Below, in pieces: positions 56,793-64,000 of a stretch of DNA of 64,000 nucleotides. The stretch is from Saprospirales bacterium (GTDB lineage: Bacteria > Bacteroidota > Bacteroidia > Chitinophagales > Saprospiraceae), in assembly GCA_016719895.1 (NCBI GenBank), contig JADJYG010000001.1, positions 248,001 through 312,000 of the forward strand, in the 5' to 3' direction. The notes beneath the pieces were generated by a model that did not search any database, was not told the origin of the DNA, and saw nothing but the letters and a program-made list of their open reading frames with translations. Position 1 is the stretch's first letter; the number at the start of each line of letters is the position of its first letter. The translations under genes and the position numbers were made by a program.

Positions 56793-58604
56793 ATGAGCCG
56801 TTTAATCTGCACAACCATCCTTTTCGGTTTTTTTGCCCATTTCTGCGCGCTGGCGCAATTGCCGCCGGCATGCAACGGCACTTCCTCCGCAATCATCTGC
56901 GAACAGGCCTGCATTTCCTGCAATTTTGACGGCTACTTCGGCACGACACAAGGCTACCCCTCGGGGCCGGCCACCGAATTCTGCGGAACCGTGGAAAATG
57001 CCCAGTGGATGGGCTTTATTGCCGGTGCGACCAAAGCCACGTTCACCGTTTACCCCAGCGACTGCAATGACGGAAACGGCGTGCAGATTGCACTGTATGA
57101 AGATTGTACCAAAGCGCCGCTGGCCTGCGACAAGGGTGAGGAAAACGGCGGTATGCTGCCGGTGAGCATCACCGTCGACCTTACCCCGGGACACAACTAT
57201 TTTCTGCTGATCGACGGCTATGCCGGCGACCAATGCGAATTCTCCGTCGACGTGTCGCCCAAAGAGGCTGTTTATGAACCGCCGCTTGGCCTGGTACAGG
57301 CCATTCAGGGGAAAACGGAGGGCTGTCCGGGCGCAACCTTCACCTATGCCGTACCGCCGGTTTTTGGCGCGGGCGCTTATGTGTGGGACGGCCCGCCCGG
57401 CACGCTCGTCGACAGCATGCCGGTGCCCGCTACGGTGGCCGGCGCCGGTGGAAATACCGTACAGGTAACCCTGGGCAACCAAAGCGGCAACCTCTGCGTA
57501 CAGGCGATCAACTCCTGCGAAGCCAATCCGCCATGTGCCAGCGCCTTGTTTATTAATATCCTGGACGACACGCACCGGCCGGAATTAGTGACCGATACGG
57601 TCGCCCATCTCAGTTGCACCGATTCACCCGCCCGGCTCCTGGTGGATGTCCGTCCGCCGGCCGATTATGTTTTGCAATGGACCGCCGACAGCGCCGGCCA
57701 CATCGTCGCCGGCGCCAATTCCAGGCAATTGCGGGTCGATAAAACGGGCTATTACACCCTGGTGGCCGTCAATACGGTGAACGGCTGCTCGTCAAGCACA
57801 ACCATCGGGGTCGGCGAGCCTGAATTGCCCTCCGGCGCCGAACTGGAAGTGCGCCATGTGACCTGTTTCGGGAAAAACGACGGCATACTGCGTATTGGTG
57901 CGGTGACCGGCGGTACGGCGCCATACGTTTATTCGGTAGACGAAGAGCCGTTTATGGTGGCGCCGGAATTTAACCGGCTTTCGCCGGGCGAGCACCGCCT
58001 GGTGGTGCAGGCCATGGATGGTTGCGAACTGGATACGGTTTTTACCGTCCTTGAACCGGCCGACCTGGTGCTGGACCTCGACCCCGACACAACGATCCTC
58101 CTGGGGCAGCAAATTGTCCTTTGGCGCGACGATGCGCTCAGCGATCCCAGCCGGCGCGAACAATTGACGGTGACAGCCCCACTTTCGGCCGGTATGCTTT
58201 GCGATACCTGCCTGTACGCACCGGCGCACTCGTTTCGGTATGCCGTGACGGTACTCGACTCCAACGGGTGCCAGGCTTCCGACGAGCGCACCATTATGGT
58301 GGATATAAGCCGGCGCGTTTATATCCCGAACGTATTTGCCCCCGATTCGCCTTTTGACAATGCGGTGTTCCGGTTATTTTGCGGCGAAGATGTTTCTTTG
58401 GTGCGTACGTTCCGGGTGTACAACCGCTGGGGGCGGGCCATCGTGGAACAAAACGACCTGAGCCCCAATGATCCGCTGCTTGGCTGGGACGGGCGCATTA
58501 ACGGCGAGAAGGCCCCGCCGGCCGTATTTGTTTATTTTGCCGAGGTGATCTTCAAGGATGGAGAAACGGAACAATACCGGGGAGACGTGACCCTCGTGCG
58601 CTGA
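56793..58604 (+). CDS. Secreted Cys-rich protein with CHU_C (gliding-motility type) T9SS domain
   Basis: 603-residue cell-surface protein. The start MSRLICTTILFGFFAHFCAL at 56793 gives the signal peptide. The first 180 residues are Cys-rich (ACISCNFDGYFGTTQGY, FYVYPSDCND-like FTVYPSDCNDGNG), a fold common in Saprospiria adhesins. Ig/PKD-like modules follow, then a SprB-like repeat (EVRHVTCFGKNDGILRIGA, GGTAPYVYSVD). The C-terminus (YIPNVFAPDSPFDNAVFRLF, FRVYNRWGRAIVE, EVIFKDGETEQYRGDVTLV) is the type B sorting domain TIGR04131. It probably forms part of the cell-surface adhesin layer. Confidence 0.85.
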   Translation: MSRLICTTILFGFFAHFCALAQLPPACNGTSSAIICEQACISCNFDGYFGTTQGYPSGPATEFCGTVENAQWMGFIAGATKATFTVYPSDCNDGNGVQIALYEDCTKAPLACDKGEENGGMLPVSITVDLTPGHNYFLLIDGYAGDQCEFSVDVSPKEAVYEPPLGLVQAIQGKTEGCPGATFTYAVPPVFGAGAYVWDGPPGTLVDSMPVPATVAGAGGNTVQVTLGNQSGNLCVQAINSCEANPPCASALFINILDDTHRPELVTDTVAHLSCTDSPARLLVDVRPPADYVLQWTADSAGHIVAGANSRQLRVDKTGYYTLVAVNTVNGCSSSTTIGVGEPELPSGAELEVRHVTCFGKNDGILRIGAVTGGTAPYVYSVDEEPFMVAPEFNRLSPGEHRLVVQAMDGCELDTVFTVLEPADLVLDLDPDTTILLGQQIVLWRDDALSDPSRREQLTVTAPLSAGMLCDTCLYAPAHSFRYAVTVLDSNGCQASDERTIMVDISRRVYIPNVFAPDSPFDNAVFRLFCGEDVSLVRTFRVYNRWGRAIVEQNDLSPNDPLLGWDGRINGEKAPPAVFVYFAEVIFKDGETEQYRGDVTLVR

Positions 58605-58618
58605 GGGAGTGTTCGGAG

Positions 58619-58765
58619 CATTGAACATTGAACATTGGGCATTGAACATTGAACATTGAACATTTTTTTATTTAAAAATTGTAAAAATGCCCAATGTTCA
58701 ATGCCCAATGTTCAATGCCCAATGTTCAATGCCCAATGTTCAATGCCCAATGTTCAATGTTCAGT
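58619..58765. repeat. Tandem/inverted repeat array based on CATTGAACATTGGGC
   Basis: Left arm 58619-58663: CATTGAA-type units with one CATTGGGC variant. Right arm 58686-58765: five near-perfect 14-bp units AATGCCCAATGTTC, which are the inverse of the left units. An AT-rich spacer separates them. It lies between convergent genes and would fold into a very large hairpin, so it may end transcription from both sides. Copy number probably varies between strains. Confidence 0.75.
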
Positions 58766-58767
58766 GC

Positions 58768-59175
58768 CTACGGGCTGATCTTTGCATAAACAATCCCGAT
58801 CACGACGGCCTGGAAGAGCCCGTACAGGAACCAGGTAGCCACCAGCGTGAACGAAACGGCCAGGGAAGAGAACGTAATCCACATGGACGGCAGGGTGGCG
58901 ATGAGGGCATAAACGAGGCCCAGTTCCATGCCGCGCCACCAGAAGGGCCCGTGGAAAAGACTTTTGAAACGCCGCCAGAACCAAGCCAGCGCAAAACTCA
59001 AAATGAAGGGATGCAGGAAATACAAGTATGTTTTGTCGCCCTCCAGGTCGAAAATAGGGTTATAATACTGTTCGGCTACCTGCGGCAAAAACATAACCAG
59101 CAGGTAGAGCGCCAGGTAACTGAACGCAAGCAGGATAGCGCCTGCGGCAAAACCTTTGATCAGTAATTTATTCAT
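58768..59175 (-). CDS. Small multi-pass membrane protein, hypothetical
   Basis: 135 residues with four hydrophobic helices (LLIKGFAAGAILLAFSYLAL, LYFLHPFILSFALAWFW, LGLVYALIATLPSMWITF, VATWFLYGLFQAVVIGIVY) and short loops. No family name recognised with confidence. Last gene of the minus-strand YceI-porin-YceI cluster, 53 bp after the second YceI gene, so it may take part in the same envelope process. Confidence 0.7.
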   Translation of the reverse strand: MNKLLIKGFAAGAILLAFSYLALYLLVMFLPQVAEQYYNPIFDLEGDKTYLYFLHPFILSFALAWFWRRFKSLFHGPFWWRGMELGLVYALIATLPSMWITFSSLAVSFTLVATWFLYGLFQAVVIGIVYAKISP

Positions 59176-59228
59176 GGCAGTTGGTTGATGATTTTAGTGA
59201 TGAGTGTGCAGATCTGTTTTCATCGGGG

Positions 59229-59873
59229 TTATTCTACGGCATCCTCCACTTGAATGGTCAGATCGAAATGAAACGTAATAAGGTCATCGACTTTGATCAG
59301 GCCAAACAGGGCAACCGGCGGGTCAATGCCGAACTCGGTCATTTTCAGTGATTGTTCGCCCTTGAGCGCAAAACGGGTCGCCGAAAGTTTACGGGCCTGC
59401 GCCTGAATTCGTTTTTCTTTCGTTACGCCTGTAATCGTAATCTGTACCCGGGCATCCACCGCAAACCAGCCAGTGCCTGCGCTTTTGAGTTGCTCCGGGT
59501 TATGGCGGGTCTCCAACAAGTCGATGCGGATTTTCGGATAGGTTTCAGCCTGTAATGCCTTGTGCATATCGCGGTCCATTTTGGCATTGCGGCAGTTGAA
59601 TTTCCGGGTGGTCATGCTCAGCCGGGTATTGCTGAATTTCGCAACGGCGTCGGTATTTTCCACTTCCAGGGGTAGGGCCACAAAACTATCTTCACAATCG
59701 CATTTAAAGGTATTGACATTGGTCGTACCCGTCAAATACAGTTTGGAGGGTTGCACGACCGAGAAGCGTTTCTTTTCCGGTGTACCACTATCCGGCAAAA
59801 AAACCGTCGCGCTTTGCCCGAGCAATACCAACACAGCCAGCGCAAGACAACGGGTGAACCAGGTATGATTCAT
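59229..59873 (-). CDS. YceI-family protein (periplasmic lipid-binding type)
   Basis: YceI-like lipocalin-fold protein of about 214 residues with a signal peptide (MNHTWFTRCLALAVLVLLGQ). The family core includes LYLTGTTNVNTFKCDCE, KMDRDMHKALQAETYPKIRI and ITITGVTKEKRIQAQA, ending VALFGLIKVDDLITFHFDL. YceI proteins bind isoprenoid-type lipids or act on quinone-related electron transport in other bacteria; the role here is unknown. ATG at 59873 is chosen over 59882 because it starts the signal peptide. The gene begins 22 bp beyond the terminator of the porin gene. Confidence 0.87.
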   Translation of the reverse strand: MNHTWFTRCLALAVLVLLGQSATVFLPDSGTPEKKRFSVVQPSKLYLTGTTNVNTFKCDCEDSFVALPLEVENTDAVAKFSNTRLSMTTRKFNCRNAKMDRDMHKALQAETYPKIRIDLLETRHNPEQLKSAGTGWFAVDARVQITITGVTKEKRIQAQARKLSATRFALKGEQSLKMTEFGIDPPVALFGLIKVDDLITFHFDLTIQVEDAVE

Positions 59874-59895
59874 AGCAAACATAGCTGCGGTTTCT

Positions 59896-59931
59896 AAAAA
59901 GGCCCTATGGCCTGTGCAAGACCATAGGGCC
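59896..59931 (-). terminator. Rho-independent terminator of the porin-like gene
   Basis: Read on the minus strand, GGCCCTATGG pairs with CCATAGGGCC across an 11-nt loop and is followed by TTTTT. It is 26 bp after the porin-like stop codon and directly before the YceI start, so YceI needs its own promoter or read-through. Confidence 0.8.
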
Positions 59932-59957
59932 GGGGGAAGGATGATCTTTCGATGAGA

Positions 59958-61337
59958 TTAGAAGCCAATCACTGCTTCAACAACAAAGCCATTGAATTTG
60001 CCTTCATTGCGGTAGTCGTTCACCGGGAAGTCTTTGAAATTCTGCACGACATATTCGCCTTTCAGCAGGAGGTTTTTGCTGGGGAACCAGCCGGCGGCAA
60101 TGGCCAGGCGGTCGATTTTCACTTCATCGGTAAAACCAAACGGTGTGCCGGTCAGTTGCACATAGCGGCCACCCAGGTAGAATTGTTCGGTGGAGCCGAA
60201 GCGATAGAGCAGTTCGGCGGCCATTTGCGTGAAATCGCGCTCGCTGCCATCGCGCTCGCTGTTGAGGCGGCCTTTGGCTTTTTCATACGCGCCGAAGAAT
60301 TCCAGCCCGTAGAATTTAACGAACGGGTTGATCATAAAGGTCGATACCTCGTTGGAGAAGCGCGGGTCGAAGCGGCCGGAGGTAAACTGGCTGCCCTGGG
60401 CAGTGGCCACGCCAGCGGTCAGCGCCGGCTCCATAGCCAGGAAGTAGTGCGAACCCGTGCGGTCGCCGGCATACAACGTGTTGCGCTGGATGCTTGGGTT
60501 CATGTAGTACGAACCGGAGAGGCGCAGGCGCAGGTTCGGGTTCACCTGTTTGTCGAAGGCAAGTTTCAGGAAAATAGACGGCTTTTTCTCCGTCGGTTCC
60601 ACGTCGGTGCCTACCGGCGTGGTCGGGTACTGGTTGACGTTGCCGTTGATAAAGCCGGAAGTAATACCCACCATACCCATCACCGGGCCGAAGAAGGCAT
60701 ACACCTCACCGCCGATCTCGGTGCTGAAGGCATCCATGATGTAGTTTTCCACGAAGGGGTTGTACATCGTATTGCCGCCGTCGGTGCGCCGGAATTGCAT
60801 GTCGCCGAAGTTGGGCTGGAAGTGACCGATTTTCACCCGCAGGTGGTCGGTGTACCATTGCGGGTTGCCGAACATCGGAAGTTTGTCGATCTGAATGTAA
60901 CCGCCTTTCACCCAGAATTCGGAGTGGTGGCGCGACGACATGTAATTTTCCAGGCAAACGCGGATACCATCCTCGATCTGGAAGTCCAGGTTCAGGTTGG
61001 CCATAGCCAGGTTGAAGCCGGAAAGCGTAGCGTCCGTGCTGTCGCCTTCAGCCGTGGCGTTGTACAGCAGGTTGGCGTTGGTTTTGTTGGTTGGCGATAC
61101 GGCTTTGTAGGTCGGCACGTTGGAGTGCGTGATCGATTGAAAGTCTTGGGTAAAGGCGCCGCCAATGCGGATTTTGAAACCGGTATAGGCGGGTTGGGCA
61201 GCGCTTTTGGAAGGCTCAAAGCCGTTGATACCCGTTTTATCCCAAGGGCGATAGTATTGGATTTCGGGTTGTTGAGCAAAAGCCCACGATGCGCTTAGTA
61301 AAAGCACAAAAACAGAGAAGAAAAGGCCGTTTTTCAT
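59958..61337 (-). CDS. Porin-like outer membrane beta-barrel protein
   Basis: 459 residues with a signal peptide ending WAFAQQ and a barrel-like strand pattern. Typical traits: YTGFKIRIGGAFTQDFQSI near the start, LRVKIGHFQPNFGDMQF in the middle (recalling phosphate-selective-porin-type OprP/O proteins), FYLGGRYVQLTGTPFGF, and the C-terminal FNGFVVEAVIGF with a terminal Phe. Substrate unknown. It lies between two YceI genes on the same strand, suggesting a shared transport or lipid-related task. Confidence 0.75.
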   Translation of the reverse strand: MKNGLFFSVFVLLLSASWAFAQQPEIQYYRPWDKTGINGFEPSKSAAQPAYTGFKIRIGGAFTQDFQSITHSNVPTYKAVSPTNKTNANLLYNATAEGDSTDATLSGFNLAMANLNLDFQIEDGIRVCLENYMSSRHHSEFWVKGGYIQIDKLPMFGNPQWYTDHLRVKIGHFQPNFGDMQFRRTDGGNTMYNPFVENYIMDAFSTEIGGEVYAFFGPVMGMVGITSGFINGNVNQYPTTPVGTDVEPTEKKPSIFLKLAFDKQVNPNLRLRLSGSYYMNPSIQRNTLYAGDRTGSHYFLAMEPALTAGVATAQGSQFTSGRFDPRFSNEVSTFMINPFVKFYGLEFFGAYEKAKGRLNSERDGSERDFTQMAAELLYRFGSTEQFYLGGRYVQLTGTPFGFTDEVKIDRLAIAAGWFPSKNLLLKGEYVVQNFKDFPVNDYRNEGKFNGFVVEAVIGF

Positions 61338-61397
61338 AACAATAAAGTTGATTTAATCCGGAAATTATTTATTGATTGCTTCAAAATGAGTTTCAGA

Positions 61398-61964
61398 TCA
61401 AGGCTTCAGGGTCAGTTTGAACACAATTTCCACCTCGTCGCCCACCGTCATAGTACCCAATAAAGCGGTGGGCGGTTTGATTTTGTAATCGGTCATTTTC
61501 AGTTTTTTCGATCCGGTGAAGGTGATACTGCCGTCGCTGCCAACTTTGCCTCGAACGGCCAGGTCTACCTTATTCGTAGCGCCGGCAATCATCAGGCTGC
61601 CGGTGGCGCTCACGTCATAACTATCGCCTTTTTTCGCCACAGTGGCTTTTTCCAGTTTGAAGGTGATCGTCGGAAATTTATCCGCTTTCAGGGCATCGTA
61701 GGTTTTTTTGTCCATGATAGACCCCTTCGCGCTTTTGATCGACTTGGATACAATTTCCACCGTCAGCGCCTGGATGGACTGAAGCGCGCCGGCATCCACA
61801 GACATAGAGCCGGTTGCGCGCACTTCATTTACTTGCGATTCCCAATCGTGCAAATTCGAAGAACCTTTAACAGACATCGTAAAACTGGCGGTGCGGAAAC
61901 TTGCTTGCCCAAAAGCATAAGCGGAAAGGGACAGGACAAAGAGCAGAACGAGTTTGACTTTCAT
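61398..61964 (-). CDS. YceI-family protein
   Basis: 188-residue YceI protein (from ATG 61964, MKVKLVLLFVLSLSAYAFGQ signal peptide). FTMSVKGSSNLHDWESQV, DKKTYDALKADKFPTITF and the closing TALLGTMTVGDEVEIVFKL follow the family pattern. First gene of the minus-strand cluster, 60 bp upstream of the porin-like gene. It is distinct from the other YceI in this cluster (low identity by eye), so the two are probably old paralogues. Confidence 0.9.
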   Translation of the reverse strand: MKVKLVLLFVLSLSAYAFGQASFRTASFTMSVKGSSNLHDWESQVNEVRATGSMSVDAGALQSIQALTVEIVSKSIKSAKGSIMDKKTYDALKADKFPTITFKLEKATVAKKGDSYDVSATGSLMIAGATNKVDLAVRGKVGSDGSITFTGSKKLKMTDYKIKPPTALLGTMTVGDEVEIVFKLTLKP

Positions 61965-62274
61965 CTTGAATAAGTTTTGCACAAATGTATCTTCCGCTCA
62001 AACGGGTGTTCAGTGACCGTCGTTAGGGTTTTATTTGATCTTCATCATGCCTCGAAATCTTTCCTATCCTTCAGCGCCATCTTGCTCAAAACGACAATCC
62101 ATATATGATTTAAAACAGCCGGCGCTATGTTGTTCGTCACCTGGTACGCCAGTCCACCGGACCGTCCGGGCAAATTCCATCAGCCCCCCAGCTGCCCCTG
62201 GCGGTTTTATGCCCGATAGAAAGTGGTTGGCGGAAATTGACCGCGTAACTGCCGTACTTGTAGCGCGACTATGA

Positions 62275-62374
62275 CAGTTCCACAGAGGATGTGAAGGCTC
62301 ACGGAGGGTTGATTTTGGCGCCGCAAAAAAAACTCTGTGAGCCTCCATACCCTCTGTAAACCTCAGTGGAACTG
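62275..62374. repeat. MITE-like palindrome, ~100 bp
   Basis: CAGTTCCAC at 62275-62283 pairs with GTGGAACTG at 62366-62374, and inside GGCTCACGGAG (62296-62306) pairs with CTCTGTGAGCC (62333-62343). The TTCCACAGAGG / CTCTGTGAGCC wording is a common dispersed palindromic element. The whole gap 61965-62750 holds only this and the element at 62399; no gene is seen. Confidence 0.55.
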
Positions 62375-62398
62375 CCTATCAGCGGGATTTGTGCTACG

Positions 62399-62578
62399 AG
62401 CATGTTGGGGATTTTCCCGCCGGGCCCAAAACGGTTCTTTTTCCGCCATTTTCCGCCTTTTTTCAGTCACAGAGTCCCCACTATGCTCCTTCAAAAACGC
62501 AAAAACTGACGCAAAAAGCCCTCGTTTTTTGCTCCGGCAGTACTTGTCCCGATTACTCGGGAAAATCCCCAACATGCT
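62399..62578. repeat. MITE-like element with 20-bp perfect ends
   Basis: AGCATGTTGGGGATTTTCCC at 62399-62418 is exactly inverted at 62559-62578, enclosing 140 bp without coding potential. GGCAGTACTTGT and ACAAGTACCGACTGCC just inside and outside the right end form another short palindrome. It may be non-autonomous mobile DNA; no transposase is in the window. Confidence 0.55.
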
Positions 62579-62750
62579 AAACAAGTACCGACTGCCGAGT
62601 CACTCTGACCATAAATCCCCAAAAACTCCATAGGTAAATCAGATTTGAAGTGCCGGGCGAACGAAACGGCGGGAAGACCGTACTTTTGCGCCGCGCCGGC
62701 AGCGTTGTACCAAGGCCGGCCGTATTTCCGATATGTATACAACCCAAGGT

Positions 62751-63515
62751 ATGAAGCGATCATTTTTATTTGCCTTCCTGTTGTTTGCCGGCTTATCCAT
62801 GCCCGTGCAGGCGCAAAAATTTCCCGACAACCCGGAAAATGACGTGCGGAACACGGGTAAAGCCATCCTGATCCACGTCAATTTTGGCGCCCAGGTCCCG
62901 GGCAGCGACCTGGCCGCCCGTTTTGGCGAAAACGGAAATTTAGGCGGCGGCGCAGAGTGGATCAGCGCCGCCAACTTGCTGCTGGGCCTCGAAGGACACT
63001 ATATTTTTGGCGGCAAAGTCAAGGATGATCCCCTGGCGATTCTGCGCACACCCGAGGGCGATATTATCGGAAACAACCAACTGGTGGCCGATATCGCCCT
63101 GCGCGAACGCGGTTATTATTTTGGCGGCATGATCGGTAAGCTGTTCACCTTCAGCGAAAAACGCTCCGGCATCCGCTTGTCCTTGGGCGCCGGCTGGCTG
63201 CAACACCGCATCCGCATACAAGACAATACCAACAGCGTGGTGCAAGTGTCGGGCGAATACGCCAAAGGGTACGACCGGCTTACGGGCGGCCTGGCGCTCA
63301 ACCAGTTTATCGGCTGGCAGCACCTGGGCGCCATGCGCCGCTCCAACTGGTATATCGGGCTGGAATTCAACCAGGGCTTCACCAAAAGCCTGCGCAGCTG
63401 GGATTATTCGGAAATGCGCCGCCTGGATGGCAAGCGCACCGACCTGCGTTTTGGCATCCGGGTCGGCTGGACGCTGCCGCTTTACCTGAGCGGCGCAGAA
63501 AAGATTTATTACTGA
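62751..63515 (+). CDS. Outer membrane beta-barrel protein next to waaA
   Basis: 254 residues from ATG at 62751 (MKRSFLFAFLLFAGLSMPVQA signal peptide). The mature part is barrel-like with alternating aromatics: GKAILIHVNFGAQVPGSDLA, LLGLEGHYIFGG, IRLSLGAGWLQHRIRIQ, WYIGLEFNQGFTKSL, FGIRVGWTLPLYL. The closing YY is compatible with a barrel-assembly signal. It sits 19 bp upstream of waaA, so a role in outer-membrane or lipopolysaccharide assembly is possible but not shown. Confidence 0.75.
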   Translation: MKRSFLFAFLLFAGLSMPVQAQKFPDNPENDVRNTGKAILIHVNFGAQVPGSDLAARFGENGNLGGGAEWISAANLLLGLEGHYIFGGKVKDDPLAILRTPEGDIIGNNQLVADIALRERGYYFGGMIGKLFTFSEKRSGIRLSLGAGWLQHRIRIQDNTNSVVQVSGEYAKGYDRLTGGLALNQFIGWQHLGAMRRSNWYIGLEFNQGFTKSLRSWDYSEMRRLDGKRTDLRFGIRVGWTLPLYLSGAEKIYY

Positions 63516-63534
63516 TCCTCCGACTGACCTCCCC

Positions 63535-64000
63535 ATGCTGTTTATCTATGAACTGGGCATCTGGCTGCTCACCGGGGCAATCCGGCTGGCCGCATTATTT
63601 CACCCCAAGGCCAAAAAATGGGTGACGGGCCGCCGGCAATGGCGCAGCAGGTATCGCAGCGCATTTCAGAAAAATAAGCGCCTGCTTTGGATCCATGCAG
63701 CCTCTCTGGGCGAATTCGAACAAGGGCGGCCGGTGCTGGAGGCCTTCCGGGAGCAGTTCCCCGACTGGCAAATCGTGTTGACGTTTTTTTCCCCCTCTGG
63801 TTATGAAATCCGGAAAATCTACTCCGGCGCTGACTTCGTGGCCTACCTGCCGGCCGACACCCACCGCAACGCCCGCGACTTCCTGGATTGGCTGCAACCC
63901 GATGCGGCCATTTTTATCAAGTATGAATTCTGGGCCAACTACTTGTTCGAACTGAAAAAACGCGGTACACCTACCCTGCTGGTGTCCGCCCTGTTTCGGC
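63535..64000 (+). CDS. waaA: 3-deoxy-D-manno-octulosonic-acid (Kdo) transferase, N-terminal part
   Basis: The frame from ATG at 63535 runs past the window end (155 codons seen). Start MLFIYELGIWLLTGAIRLA is the N-terminal membrane helix. LLWIHAASLGEFEQGRPVL holds the conserved catalytic Glu region of the GT30 Kdo transferases. IVLTFFSPSGYEIRK and YLPADTHRNARDFLDWLQPD also match, as does AAIFIKYEFWANYLFELKKR. The enzyme adds Kdo to lipid A precursors at the inner membrane, showing that the host makes lipopolysaccharide. Truncated only by the window edge. Confidence 0.93.
   Translation, partial: MLFIYELGIWLLTGAIRLAALFHPKAKKWVTGRRQWRSRYRSAFQKNKRLLWIHAASLGEFEQGRPVLEAFREQFPDWQIVLTFFSPSGYEIRKIYSGADFVAYLPADTHRNARDFLDWLQPDAAIFIKYEFWANYLFELKKRGTPTLLVSALFR

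Noticed and set aside
58619..58765. Possible CRISPR array or tandem coding repeat
   Set aside because: Units are contiguous without spacers and no open frame uses them.
59952..61298. 448-codon plus-strand frame opposite the porin-like gene
   Set aside because: The minus strand has a signal peptide, barrel pattern and terminator; the antisense frame has none.
62035..62633. Several short frames in the gap before the outer-membrane gene
   Set aside because: They run through palindromic elements and show no protein-like composition.

Overview
The window is typical of a free-living polysaccharide-degrading Bacteroidota, most likely of the Saprospiria/Chitinophagia type (inferred, not tested). 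The evidence is two SusC/SusD loci, a hybrid two-component regulator (HTCS), IPT/TIG surface glycan-binding proteins, type IX secretion (T9SS) C-terminal domains of both the Por type and the gliding-motility (CHU_C) type, DUF1800/DUF1501 pairs and TAnnTTTG-like promoter boxes. No rRNA, tRNA or CRISPR array was seen.

Layout. (1) 1-19.2 kb is a polysaccharide utilization locus. It holds an HTCS sensor/regulator, a divergent GH5-like secreted hydrolase, SusC, SusD, two glycan-binding lipoproteins, a GH26 mannanase and a GH9 cellulase-like enzyme. Together with the SSS sugar symporter and GH1 glucosidase at 28.4-31.6 kb, this set fits beta-mannan or glucomannan use. (2) 19.2-28.1 kb holds a thioredoxin/TPR protein, a fragment resembling a LytTR domain, and a three-gene minus-strand operon of unknown function: a giant beta-rich secreted protein, a fibronectin-III lipoprotein and a papain-fold (C39-like) putative cysteine protease. 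(3) 32.2-44.6 kb is a defence island on the minus strand. In transcription order it encodes an SNF2 helicase with a DUF3883 nuclease-like tail, an AAA ATPase, a TOPRIM/DUF4276-like protein, a DUF1156 adenine methylase broken by many frame changes, a GIY-YIG gene inside a cassette of inverted repeats, and a DUF499 ATPase with a HEPN-like N-terminus. (4) 44.7-45.0 kb is a MITE-like element with a possible 4-bp target duplication. (5) 45.4-51.6 kb is a second SusC-SusD-SusE locus whose SusD has SusE-type binding domains inserted in it. (6) 51.7-64 kb holds MscS, DUF1800, a four-helix-bundle cassette, DUF1501, a CHU_C protein, a small membrane protein, two YceI proteins around a porin-like protein, an outer-membrane protein and the start of waaA.

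The strongest candidate for something new is the composite defence operon. A methylase/helicase/ATPase core carries an embedded AAA-TOPRIM pair, typical of abortive-infection modules, in a tight co-directional array. The modification methylase is degraded while every partner stays open.

Single-base frame breaks also occur in the HTCS, SusD and giant-protein genes. Some may be assembly errors, and raw reads would decide. All calls come from reading the sequence and translations by eye; no database search was run.
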